Shown: positions 48,401 through 56,347 of the stretch, piece after piece
Layout of the letters: every line of letters begins with the position of its first letter
Numbering within the stretch: position 1 is the first letter of the stretch
Assembly (NCBI GenBank): GCA_029207755.1
Contig: JARCOQ010000025.1
Span: 5,914,739 to 5,978,738 of the forward strand
Source: Chamaea fasciata
Taxonomy: Eukaryota; Chordata; Aves; Passeriformes; Sylviidae
DNA: 64,000 bases
Direction of reading: 5' to 3'
The notes under the pieces: model-generated
What the model was told of the DNA's origin: nothing
What the model saw: the letters and a program-made list of their open reading frames with translations, nothing else
The model's database searches: none
Translations under genes and position numbers: made by a program

Positions 48401-51400
48401 TCCCCACCCAGCAGTGCTGGGTTAATGTTTGCACTCAGTGATCTTAGAGTGCTTTTCCCATCTTAATGGTTCCATGATTCTATGCACCACCTCCCATGAA
48501 CAGCACAAGCAGAGCTGCCAGTACACAGGGAAATGGATGAACTGGGTTCTGTCTCTCTTCCAGCCCTATTTTTGATGTGTGTGTGTTCATTTTATGAAAA
48601 ACAGAACTCTAGTGGGCTCCTGCAGGGATGCAGACACTGGTTTCCAGCTCAGCAGGATGAAGTGGTTTGCTGCTCACAGAGGTTCCACCCACTCTCCCCA
48701 TCACTCCTGTGGCTGCTCATTCCCATCCTGCAGCACTTCCTCCTCCCTCTGTCCTTGGTTTTGTGGCTGTACCATTAACTGACTCAAATTAAGGGTATCA
48801 TCTTTCTCCTCCTCCCTTCATCCCTTTTACAGTCCCAGCTGATTCCCTGCTCTGGTGGAACCTCAAGTTGCCCCTGACCTTGTGAACTCCTGCAATGAGC
48901 TGTGGTTTCAAGGCTGAGCTATCCCAAGGGATTGCCCTCCAACAGTTTAACCAGCTTCTCCAAAGGCAACACCTCTGACCAGGCAGCTGAGGGTCAAACA
49001 GGAGCTTTAAATGAGGCTGTAGTGTTACATCAGATCCTTTCCAAATCATACATGACCACTCAGTGCCTTTAATAGTTAACAGACTCCCTGCTCCAGCTTT
49101 GGCTTGGATCAATTCTGCTGCTTGGGAGGGAGGAGAGTTGAAGGAACTTCAGCCTCAGGGACAGAAGCTGTTCAGCCCACAGGTCACAGTACATGCCCTG
49201 ACCCATCTTGTTTATACATCCACATGCAGGAGCATCGTCTGGCTACTGAGTCACAGCAGGGGACATCTCATGGGTGGTGCCCTGGGAATGACCACAAGTT
49301 CCCGATATGCTTCCAGATATGGACATTTACAGAGGAAAACTCAAAAAAAACCCCAAGGACAAACAACATAGGAGGATTTCATCCTGATACCCATCTGAGA
49401 AACATGATGCTTGAGGAATAACCAGAGATAAAACAAAGCAGGGTGCTGGACAACACAGACGAAGGTTAATTGCCTGAACGTCCAAGTTTCAGTATCCCAC
49501 ATTTTTTGTTGGCTGCTGGGAGAGAAGCATTTCCACAAACACTGCATAACTAGTCAGCAATCCAGAAATTAGACAGAAACTGTCATGAGACAACTTATTT
49601 GATCCCGTTTCAATTTATGAAGCATCACTTTTATCACAACCAAACAAGTCCAAGCCACTAAATAGAAACCCAGGAACGTAAAGGTTCCTGGAAAAATAAT
49701 TTCGCAACACTTTCTCTTCTCTAACACATTGGCAGTGGCAGCATAGCAAGTTAAATGATTCATAGAGGAAAACCCCATGTGGGAATAAACCTGTGACCAG
49801 GAATATCTGAAATGGGTGGAACCTGTTGCAAAAACACCACAGAGCAAAAACTGACCACCTGACACATTTATATTCCAAACTCGAGGAAGGCTGTAATCCC
49901 ATCAGGCATTTCTAATGACCTCCCAGCACCCTGGGACATTGACTTTTTACATGGGCAAGTGACAGGACAAGTGGGGGGACAATTTTAAAGTAAAAGAGGA
50001 AAGATTTAGATCAGATATCAGCAGGAAATTCTTCCCGCCCCATCCCTGGAAATGTCCCAGGCCAGGCTGGATGGGCTTGAAGAAACCTGGGCTACTGGAA
50101 GGTGCCCCTGCCCCTGGTGGGGGTGTGATGATATGAGCTTTAAGGTTTTTTTGAACCAAATCACTCTGGGATTCTGGGGTGCTACGATCACTTAAACATT
50201 AACACCAAGCCTGTCAGTGTGATTTGCATGCTGAGCACCTGCAGCTCAGCCACTCACGTTCTTGTGCATTAGCTTTTCTTTTTTGCTGTAAGATTGGCTT
50301 TGCCTTCCCGATGTACATGTGCACACGACCGTAGCCGGCCTTGGTGCATTTGCTGCCATGGTAATCAGTGCTCAGAGCCCTGCTCAGAGCACCACGGGCT
50401 CCGTGTGGGGGCTCGTTAACAGAGACGGTGATTTGGGAACTGCTGCTTTTTATACTCAAGTATTACTATCAAGTGACTTGGTGAAAACATACGGCCCATA
50501 AAAGGTGATGCTCCTGCATCCCATATTTCACCCAGCATGGCTCCTTCAGATGCTCCAATCTGAATATAATAAATCAGTGTAGACCACTGCATATACTTGG
50601 AGCTTTATTGCTGAGCTCTTCCTGATAAAAATTCAGCTAGAAAGCTCAGGTTATGTACTCTGAAGGTAGCTTAATGAGGGAGCGATCTAACATCAGAGGG
50701 AAAGAGCCTTGCAGTGAAAGCGTAAGCATGAACAGAACGAGGAGAATTATACAGAATCTCTTGAGGAGTGACTAACAACCATCAAGCAGCTACTTCACAA
50801 CCAGGCTGGGCAGAGAATGGACTGAGAGCAGCCCTGGGGACAAGGACATGGGGGTGTTGGTGGATGAGAAGCTCAGTGTGCCCCGGCCACGTGTTCCGGC
50901 AGCCCAGAACCCCCCACGTGCTGGACTGGGCTGGGCAGCATGGGCAGCAGGGCGGGGGGAGATTCTGCCCCTGTGCCCTGCTCAGGTGAGACCCCACCTG
51001 CAGAGCTGCCTCCAGCCCTGGGCTCCCAGCACAGGAAGGATGTGGAACTGCTGGAATGAGTCCAGAGGAGGCCTGGAGCCCCTCTGCTCTGAAGCCAGGC
51101 TGGGAGAGCTGGGGGTGTTCAGCCTGGAGAGGAGAAGGCTCCAGGGAGACCTCAGAGCCCCTGCCAGTGCCTAAAGGCACTCCAGGAGAGCTGGAGAGGG
51201 ACTTGGAACAAGCATGGAGTGACAGGACAAGAGGGGAATGGCTTCCCACTGCCAGAGGGCAGGGCTGGATGGGATACTGGGAAAGAATTCTTCGCTGTGC
51301 AGGTGGGGAGGCCCTGTCATGGGGTCCCCAGAGCAGCTGTGGCTGCCCCATGCCTGGAAGTGTCCAAGGCCAGCCTGGACAGGGCTTGGAGCAACCCTGG

Positions 51401-54400
51401 CTACTAGAAGGTGTCCCTGCCCATGTGGCAAGATGGGCTTTTAAGATTTCTTTCAATCTAAACCATTCTGGGATTCTAAGTGATGGCAGCCACACAGATG
51501 CAGCCACTACTGAACCAGCAGCCCACATCGATGACAATTTCAAGTTTTGATGGTCTTTTTTACAGCAAAAAATATCAGCTAACCACTCAGGAAGGAGCAG
51601 TTTATAACAAAGGGGAAGGTTTGACAAAGAGGTGGGAAACAACTGAAAAGCTGCAACTGGAATCTCTGCAGTAAGTTGGGAGCGTGCATTCTCCTTAACT
51701 TTTGTTTTCCCACCTAACCAACAGCCCATGGAGAAGCACAAGGGTTAGAAAGTACCACAACAAAGAGATGGATAAGCATAAACACAAACTACGTGGTACT
51801 TCGCATGAAAAAATGACCAACCCAGCAGTAATAGGGGGGAAAAATATATATATATAAAAAAATTAAAAAAAAATTAAAAAAAATCAGTCTTTGACTTTAC
51901 TCTCACCCTTCCAATCCTGTCATTTATTTGCTTAAATGCACACAACAGGTTTCATGCCACTGGATGCCAATTACATTCTTGGAAGTGAGTATTATTTTTT
52001 TCAGGAGGAGAAACCTCAAGCTAAATCACTGTGGTGAAAACATGATGACAAGGTACCCACTGTCAAACACTTAAAGCTTGTGCCAAATAATGGGACAATC
52101 TGAATTGATTTCAAAGGGGTTTGCGTTTCCTCTTTTGAGGAACACCCTCATTAAAGCAACACTTACCCTGGGGGATTTAACAGGATTTGGGTGTTTTAGT
52201 TTGTGGAGGTCCCAGGCCTATGGGATGGTGCTGACCTGGCACAGGGACCAACACCCCACTATCACCATAAGATCCTGTGCAGGGATATTCCCTCTCTTAT
52301 AGATTGTGTGAGTTCACTGCAAAGTGTGCCCCGTCCTTAGCTGTGCATTTGGGGACTTCCCATCAACCAAAGGAAGAAAAACCCTAGGCAATATTATCCT
52401 AACTCCTAAGGAGGAGCATTCCAAGAGCGGTTCAAGTGCAGAGGGAATGCCACTGGAAACTGCTTGGCAAATGACATTTAATGCAGCTGTTTGGCACGGA
52501 TACCTCAATAAGTCAAACCTCCTTTGCTCTGCCTGGTTCTCCAAGAGTTTTCTCCCTGTGTGCACCATGTGTGAAGCTTCTGCCTGCTCGTGTGTGCTCG
52601 CACCCCTGCTCAGCTGGGAATGTTTAGAGCTCTGCTGGTATCAACAGACTGGATGGAAAGATAAAAGACTCCAAGACTTCACATTTCTATCTGGTTTATG
52701 AAGGGTGGTAGCTCCTCATGGCACAGGCCTGTTACTGTGGGCATGGGGGAGTGGGTAGAGAGGAATAAACACATGGGACAAACGCAGAGTAAACCAAACT
52801 CCCTTATTTCTCTTGCTTGTGGCAAAATTACGTTGTCTTGGAGAAAGAGTTAACTCAGATCCTTATTTTAGCCTGAAGCCAATCCTTCCCTAATTAGCCT
52901 TTTAAGGCATGGGCTATTTCCATAACCCAGATAGCACCAGGGCTCTTTCCTACACTGACTGAGTCAATGCTGCTGCATGCCCCACCTGTTTTTTCCCTAC
53001 AGATGCTGGTGGAGTCACAGCTGGCACTGCCTTACCACTGCAAGGATTTCCATGCTCATGTGTTGGTTTTCATCAAAACCTCTGCCACAAGAAGCTTTTT
53101 TCCAGGCCCTCTCATTCCCACCTGGCACCTTTCTGTAACCACCTGAGAACTCACACCACCTTCTCCAATACCCACAGCTCCCCAGGAGCCTGCAAATCTC
53201 ACTGCAGTGATGGACAGAGAAACAAGCACCACCTCTACTCACCTGAGAGCTCCCACCATCTTCTCCAACACCCACGGACCCCCAGAAGTCTGCAGTCCCC
53301 CCATGGCTCTGGACAGAGGAACCAGACCCTCCTGTCAATCTGCTCCAGGCACAGCTCAGGGCTCTTGTGAGATGTTTGTCACTCACTCGTATGCCCAGAT
53401 GCATAAGAGGGAGAAATGAGTCAGTTTGAACATGTCTGACCTTAAAAGCTTGGGGTTTGAAAGAAATGAAACCACTTTCAGCACAATGGAATGGTTCCCC
53501 ACCTGTTACCAGGCTGGTGATCAATACTGCAGCCCTTTAGTGAGGAATGGTAAGCGCAGAAGTTAAACTAATGAGGGAAGCCCACGGGGGATAGTTGTAG
53601 ATGATCTGAACCATCCCAAAGACACTCCAGCTGCAGAAGGAAGAAAACACCTGCTCCTGATTACAATTAACAGCCCAGGGCAACCAGCAGCCACAGAAGC
53701 CTTGAGGCTGAAGTTCCCTAGGTCAGGAACTGCTTCCATTAATGCCACAGCAGTGGGTCAAAAACTCAAATATTTCGGGCAATACTTTTCCAGACCAAGA
53801 TCTGTCCCTTCCAACAGAGCAGGCAGTGCATATCTGATTTGAGCAAATACCGGAGCTGGAATTAATTTAATACTCCCATCTAAAATTAGCCTGGCTGTTA
53901 AAAACTAATTCCTCCAGGCTTTGACTCCAGCATGATAATATTTCTTGATGGTGAAGAGGCTGCCTGTACAACGATACAGACCCAGAGGGTTTGTGACAGT
54001 TTCTCCCATGACTCTGGAGCTATCAGCAATACTGCTGAGAAGCATTCCTAACTTTCCAACACCTTTGGAGAGGAGGATATCAGCTCTGGTTTGGGGCCTC
54101 CTGCTACAGGTGGTTTTCTTCAATTTTTTTTGTGGTGTTGAAATTATTAAACTACAGCACAGGCCAGCTCATCCCCAGGGGTGAAAGTCGAACACAAACC
54201 TGGTTTCAGCAGCAGTATCAAAGTGTTTATGGAAAAAGTGCAGTTTAACAAGCTGGTCAGGTTCTGCCTTGTTTTTACCAGGGAGGTTTTTGTCCAGCAA
54301 GAGCCTACCAGGAGAGCCATATTCCAGGATAGGGGAGATAGGGGGGAAACTATCATACCAGCAATTCCCTACAGCACTAACACAGGTAACCCCAGTGCAG

Positions 54401-54766
54401 AGACTCTGGCAGCTGCTTAAAACCTGTTGCTGCAGAGACACCATCCCAAGTTTCATTTAAACCATCCTCCTTCCAAAGGAAACCACAGCCACAGGTCTAC
54501 AAGGGCAGGACAACAAACCGCCACCACCGGGCTCTGCTCAGAGCATGTGCTGAGCAGGGTAATACAGAAAGGAAAAAGGTGCTTACTCTGAGTGTCTTTG
54601 CGATCGGGGAAGGAGAGGACGGGGGAGAGTCTGACTGAGCCTTCCTGCTGCGAGTATATTCCTTACTCCTGGTGTACAGGGACGACATGGCCTCGCGGGC
54701 TGGGTGTCTGTGAGAAGCAACACCAGTCTTGCTCTCCTGTTGCTCTACGGTGCTGGGCAGGTCCTT
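27318..54766 (-). CDS. PPP1R12B: PPP1R12B (MYPT2) C-terminal half and small-subunit coding exons, 5' partial
   Basis: PPP1R12B targets the PP1 catalytic subunit to myosin in heart, skeletal and smooth muscle. Only the C-terminal region is here; the N-terminal PP1-binding and ankyrin-repeat exons are absent. Shared exons in transcript order: 54766-54587, 40029-40013, 39538-39391, 38788-38684, 38416-38366, 37063-37013. They then join one of two terminal exons: 31326-31192 or 27404-27318. The product has a Ser/Arg-rich segment ([20 protein letters not shown]) and then a long coiled coil ([39 protein letters not shown]). It ends either [19 protein letters not shown]...SESEEL or [19 protein letters not shown]...SKLSK, the leucine-zipper form. 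The second tail is the myosin-phosphatase hallmark that in MYPT1 binds cGMP kinase. Met at 54688 ([11 protein letters not shown]) fits the start of the small M20/M21 subunit, which is encoded within this gene family. Reading frame and phase agree at every junction. Confidence 0.9.
28227..28385 (-). other. orphan open segment, possible cassette exon
   Basis: 159 bases, 53 codons, open in the frame that links the exon ending at 37013 to terminal exon A. They are bounded by an acceptor-like CACTCCAAG and a donor-like ATAGAG|GTACCG. The product would be acidic and Leu-rich ([33 protein letters not shown]), compatible with helix. I do not recognise it in known MYPT proteins. The pyrimidine tract is weak, so it may be chance. 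Confidence 0.25.
30140..30267 (-). terminator. PPP1R12B: poly(A) signals for terminal exon B
   Basis: Minus-strand AATAAA at 30262-30267 and 30140-30145, about 0.9-1.05 kb downstream of the exon B stop. Either could end the M20-type transcript. Assignment is inferred. Confidence 0.4.
30146..31191 (-). other. PPP1R12B: 3'UTR of terminal exon B isoform (inferred)
   Basis: Sequence downstream of the stop at 31192-31194. It contains a sense-oriented CR1 fragment at 30757-30870 on the opposite strand. The end is set by the AATAAA candidates near 30.14-30.27 kb. Confidence 0.35.
30757..30870 (+). mobile_element. CR1 LINE 3' tail fragment
   Basis: Sense CR1 end: GTTCAAGGCCAGGTTGGACG, TAGTGGAAGGTGTCCCTGC and CCCTTCCAACACAAACCATG. 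About 115 bases, strongly 5'-truncated. Confidence 0.88.
31192..31326 (-). CDS. PPP1R12B: PPP1R12B terminal exon B (alternative C-terminus)
   Basis: Acceptor CTCTCTGCAG precedes 31326. 44 codons plus stop TAG (31192-31194), phase 0. Encodes [33 protein letters not shown] and an acidic end SESEEL. This is the alternative tail seen in the small subunit and some MYPT2 isoforms. It shares its upstream junction (EEEMK|) with exon A, so the two tails are alternatives. Confidence 0.92.
   Translation of the reverse strand, partial: NLHQLKQIHTLRQMNEQLLAENRALTRVVARLSLPTKPSESEEL
32115..32255. repeat. minisatellite with GGTACAAAC-type core
   Basis: GGTACAAACTG, AGTACAAACCG, GGTACAAAGTG and GGAACAAACCA recur with spacers (GGGCTTGCACA appears twice), giving an irregular tandem array of roughly 15-25-base units. 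Confidence 0.7.
32841..32968 (+). mobile_element. CR1 LINE 3' tail fragment
   Basis: GGTTGCCCAGAGAAGCTGTGG, GTGTCCAAGGCCAGGCTGG and GGGATTCTGTGATG in CR1 sense order. The segment before the terminal octamers is shortened by an internal deletion. Confidence 0.88.
33366..33427. repeat. (CATC)n tetranucleotide microsatellite
   Basis: About 15 near-perfect CATC units. The Met-Asp-Gly-Trp/Ile-His-Pro-Ser open frames across it are repeat artefacts. Confidence 0.95.
33585..33935 (+). mobile_element. CR1 LINE fragment
   Basis: Sense copy: GGATATCAGAAAAAGGTTCTT, CCCAGAGGGTGCTGGGCACTG, CCCAGGGATGCACAGGGTGG and an end TCCATGATTTTATGAT. It belongs to the same subfamily as the copies at 46315, 57930 and 61952 (shared GGTGCTGGGCACTGCCCAGG). 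Confidence 0.88.
37013..37063 (-). CDS. PPP1R12B: PPP1R12B coiled-coil exon ([17 protein letters not shown])
   Basis: 51 bases, 17 codons, phase 0/0. Acceptor TAAACAG, donor AAG|GTAAGA. Last exon shared by both C-terminal isoforms. If the donor is not used the frame reads on for about 34 codons to a stop at 36872. Confidence 0.94.
38366..38416 (-). CDS. PPP1R12B: PPP1R12B coiled-coil exon ([17 protein letters not shown])
   Basis: 51 bases, 17 codons, phase 0/0. The acceptor is a tandem NAGNAG (CCATAGCAG|AAACAG). Use of the first AG would add a Gln codon and put the boundary at 38419, which matches mammalian QKQEKTSD as I remember it. Donor AGG|GTATGT. Confidence 0.93.
38684..38788 (-). CDS. 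PPP1R12B: PPP1R12B coiled-coil exon ([20 protein letters not shown])
   Basis: 105 bases, 35 codons, phase 0/0. Acceptor TTGCATTTCAG, donor CAG|GTAAGG. The heptad pattern continues through [15 protein letters not shown]. Strong match to the MYPT1/2 C-terminal coiled coil. Confidence 0.95.
39076..39272 (+). mobile_element. CR1 LINE 3' tail fragment
   Basis: CTCACAGGGTGGTGAGACCC, CATCTCTGGAAGTGTCCAGG and AAGGTCCCTTCCAACCCAAA. Lies in the intron between two PPP1R12B exons. Confidence 0.9.
39391..39538 (-). CDS. PPP1R12B: PPP1R12B Ser/Arg-rich exon
   Basis: 148 bases (one base plus 49 codons). Acceptor CTGTTTCAG, donor AAA|GTAGGA. Encodes [20 protein letters not shown], a Ser/Arg-rich stretch, and ends [10 protein letters not shown]. 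Likely phosphorylated and poorly structured ahead of the coiled coil. Confidence 0.92.
40013..40029 (-). CDS. PPP1R12B: PPP1R12B 17-nt microexon (HERLSR)
   Basis: Seventeen bases between TTCCTTCAG (after a long pyrimidine tract on the minus strand) and the donor CCAG|GTAAGA. It supplies codons for HERLS and two bases of the next Arg codon, joining KTLR to LEAATN in frame. HERLSR is conserved in mammalian MYPT2 as I recall. Without it the frame is broken. Confidence 0.88.
40652..41048 (+). mobile_element. CR1 LINE fragment
   Basis: CAGCCTGGAGAAAAGGAGGC, AGGGTGGTCAGGCCCTGGCA, ATCTTAGAGGGCTTTTCCAA and the terminal TTCCATGATTCTATGA. A nearly 400-base, 5'-truncated copy just upstream of the HERLSR microexon. 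Confidence 0.92.
42521..43052 (+). mobile_element. CR1 LINE fragment
   Basis: CACAGGAAGGATGTGGAGCTG, GGAGAAGAGAAGGCTCTGG, AATGGCTTCCCACTGCCAG and GGGGTTCTAGGATTCTA. About 530 bases; same subfamily as the 50795 copy. Confidence 0.92.
43757..43806 (-). mobile_element. CR1 3'-end stub, antisense
   Basis: GGAATCATGGAATGACAAC then TAAGGTTGGAAAAGCCCTCC is the reversed CR1 terminus. It directly abuts a sense copy (next entry). Confidence 0.8.
43814..44218 (+). mobile_element. CR1 LINE fragment
   Basis: GGGGCTGGAGCATCAGGAGC, GAGAAAAGGAGGCTCAGGG, GGGGTCAGCCAGGGGGGTCA and the end TGCATGATTCTGTGG. Forms a head-to-head pair with the stub at 43757. Confidence 0.92.
45338..45465 (-). mobile_element. CR1 LINE 3' tail fragment
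   Basis: GAATCATGGAACCAAAGGAT, GGTTTGGGTTGGAAGGGACC and CTTGGACACTTCCAGAGAT; reversed CR1 terminus. Confidence 0.9.
46315..46830 (-). mobile_element. CR1 LINE fragment
   Basis: AGCATGGAATGTCCTGAGC, CAGTGCCCAGCACCCTCTGG, CCTGATATCCAACCTAACCC and TTTGGACACTCTCCAACAGC in reversed CR1 order; about 515 bases. Confidence 0.88.
48105..48420 (-). mobile_element. CR1 LINE fragment, antisense half of a head-to-head pair
   Basis: GGAATCATGGAATCACAAAA, GGAAAAGCCCTCTAAGACC, CCAATATCCAACCTGAACC; reversed CR1 terminus of about 315 bases. Confidence 0.9.
48428..48484 (+). mobile_element. CR1 3'-end stub, sense
   Basis: CACTCAGTGATCTTAGAGTGC through GGTTCCATGATTCTATG is a sense CR1 terminus about 10 bases after the antisense copy, able to pair with its first 50 bases. 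Confidence 0.85.
49952..50180 (+). mobile_element. CR1 LINE fragment with internal deletion
   Basis: GGAAGATTTAGATCAGATATC-like segment (49998-50025), then GAAATTCTTCCCGCCCCATCC, skipping the usual GGTGGTGAGGCAC...GTTGCCC block, then GGCCAGGCTGGATGGG and CACTCTGGGATTCTGG. Confidence 0.85.
50795..51482 (+). mobile_element. longest CR1 LINE fragment in window
   Basis: About 690 bases: GAGCAGCCCTGGGGACAAGG, GGGTGTTGGTGGATGAGAAG (end of the CR1 ORF2 region), CCTGGAGAGGAGAAGGCTCC, CTGGAGAGGGACTTGGAAC and CCATTCTGGGATTCTAAG. Several internal changes; not an intact element. The 319-codon frame on the other strand is antisense to it. Confidence 0.93.
51838..51893. repeat. AT-rich simple sequence
   Basis: (AT)n followed by A-rich AAAATTAAAA units. 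Low complexity, no other feature. Confidence 0.9.
53140..53339. repeat. diverged 100-bp tandem duplication
   Basis: Two copies begin CACCTGAGAACTC (53140) and CACCTGAGAGCTC (53240) and align through CCACCTTCTCCAATACCCAC / CCATCTTCTCCAACACCCAC and GATGGACAGAGAAACAAGC / CTGGACAGAGGAACCAGAC. Moderately diverged, so not recent. Confidence 0.85.
54587..54766 (-). CDS. PPP1R12B: PPP1R12B exon with probable small-subunit start
   Basis: 60 codons (or 59, since the acceptor GGAAGAAG is a tandem AG), phase 0. Donor AGA|GTAAGC. Reads [25 protein letters not shown], then [16 protein letters not shown] and [16 protein letters not shown]. The frame opens just after an upstream in-frame TGA, so the acceptor must lie at 54764-54769. 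Met at 54688 is the expected initiator of the M20/M21 small subunit; in the full-length protein this would be an internal exon. Confidence 0.85.
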
Positions 54767-54769
54767 CTT

Positions 54770-55345
54770 CCAAGGTCAGAACAAACTAATTAAACTATTC
54801 ACAGCTCTGGTAATTAAACCTTCCTGTTTAGGGTGTATAATTTTAGGCATTAATCTGCTGCAGAAGAGCTGAGGCTCCACAATGTTTCTTGTCCGAGCAG
54901 AAGCAGAGAAGGTGTCAAGGACTTGCTGTGCTTCAGTGCCGGGTGCTGCTCTGTGCCAGCCTCACTGCCTGGGCCCCGTCCCGACTTCTCCGCAAAAGGA
55001 CATTTCCCCTTGTCCAGAGCGTGCCACAGGCCCAGAGGGATCAACCTCTCCCCAGAACTGCAGGAGGCAGAAACTCCCGGCTCAAGGAGAGAGCTGGAAA
55101 CTGGCTGTTTTTATCTAGACACGAAGCTTTTGCCAAAAAAAGCTAAAAAAAGGAAAGGAAAAGCAAACCCTGATTTACTCCGGAGCGCAGCCGCAAGCTC
55201 TGCCCTTGCTGCATGGAGCCGCACGTTTTAAGCGAAACACAAAAGCATAAATCAGGAACAAACGCTGGTTTGGAAAGGGGCAGTCCAGCTGAAGTTGGGT
55301 TTTGTTCCATCCTCCTCCTCCACCTCCTCCTCCTCCACCCCCTCC
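54770..55345 (-). promoter_or_regulatory. PPP1R12B: candidate internal promoter for the small subunit
   Basis: Upstream of the exon with [11 protein letters not shown] lies locally CpG-richer sequence (54960-55000, 55180-55230, 55345-55390). On the minus strand it has a TATA-like CTAGATAAAAACA (55106-55118) and a CArG-like CTTTTTTTGG (55133-55142, one base off consensus). An internal promoter is expected because the small subunit is made from this gene family. These motif matches are weak. Confidence 0.3.
55308..55345. repeat. CTC/CAC trinucleotide tract
   Basis: Imperfect (CTC)n with CAC interruptions (ATCCTCCTCCTCCACCTCC and onward). A purine/pyrimidine-asymmetric simple sequence. Confidence 0.8.
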
Positions 55346-56067
55346 GGCGCCCTTAACCACGCACAGCCTTCTCCCGTCCCTCCCGCGCTGCCTTCTGACA
55401 TTCTGACATTCCAGATCCTGACTCGCTCCAAGAGGAATGCTGGAGGGCAGCCAGCAGCAGCGATTCACTTTCAGCTTGGGATTTGGGCTGCCAAATTGGG
55501 TTTGGGATTGGTTTTGGGATTTGGGCAGGAAAAAAAAATGAAAAAAAATGGAAGGGGGGAGAAAAGAAAATCCCTCGCAAGCTTCTGAGGCCTGGTGGGC
55601 TGTGAGTGGGATGTTGGAGGTGAGATGATGGCACTTTGCAGAGGCTGAATTCCAGAAAGTGTGTGTGGCTGCAACAAAGGGAGATGATTTAAAGACCATG
55701 GAGCAGCTCATGCCATGAAAGGGAGGACACACTTGGGCAGCACAACAGGATTTTTGTTGTTTGCTCATAAGCCTGTTTGAGCTGTGGAAGGGCGGCACAG
55801 AGCTTGTGTAATGTACACTGGTTCAAGGGAGCATTTGGAATCAAGGAGGAGGGAGAGGAGCTCGGATGAAAGGATAGAGGGTGTGGAGAACATGTACCTC
55901 TCCCAAATTCCCAGCTCTCTGCCAAGCTCTGCTGCTGCACAAGCTCACTGGAAGTGGCAAGATGGCTCCCTGCAAAGGTGAGTGTGTGTCCCTCGTGTCC
56001 TATTGAAATAGGTCCATGGGATGTTCCTTTGAAAAATGCCTCAAACAAGCTCACAGAACCACCGAGA

Positions 56068-56160
56068 ATCACAGAGTGGTTGAGACTGGAAGGCACCTCT
56101 GGGAATCATGTAGTCCAACCCCCCGTCAGGGCAGGGTCACTTAGAGCAGGTGCCTGTCCT
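56068..56160 (-). mobile_element. CR1 3'-end fragment, antisense
   Basis: GAGAATCACAGAGTGGTTGA, GACTGGAAGGCACCTCTGGG and AGTCCAACCCCCCGTCAGGG mark an antisense terminus of a different CR1 subfamily from its neighbours. Confidence 0.8.
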
Positions 56161-56225
56161 GCCGTTGCATCTGCAGCACATGTCCTGCTCCAGCTTCACA
56201 TCTGCTTAATATCAAACAAATCCTA

Positions 56226-56347
56226 CCAAGGCCAGGTTGGACGGGGCTTGGAGCAACCTGGTCTAGTGGAAGGTGTCCCTGCCCATGGCAGTGGAATTGA
56301 GTGAGATTAGCTTTAAGTTCTCTTCCAATTCAGACTATTCTGTGAAG
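56226..56347 (+). mobile_element. CR1 3' tail fragment, sense
   Basis: AAGGCCAGGTTGGACGGGGC, CTAGTGGAAGGTGTCCCTGC and CTTCCAATTCAGACTATTCTG. Forms a third head-to-head arrangement with the fragment at 56068. Confidence 0.88.

Larger units (their letters stand above)
40030..54586 (-). other. PPP1R12B: PPP1R12B 14.5-kb intron rich in CR1
   Basis: Separates the exon ending KTLR from the HERLSR microexon. It contains eight CR1 loci in both orientations, a 100-bp tandem duplication at 53140, and AT-rich simple sequence at 51.84 kb. No coding exon fits the phase-0 junction on either side. Long open frames here are antisense to CR1 or unsupported. Confidence 0.65.

Noticed and set aside
50782..51741. 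319-codon minus-strand frame, the longest in the window
   Set aside because: Antisense to the long CR1 fragment at 50795-51482. Not a reverse-transcriptase frame and no other homology.
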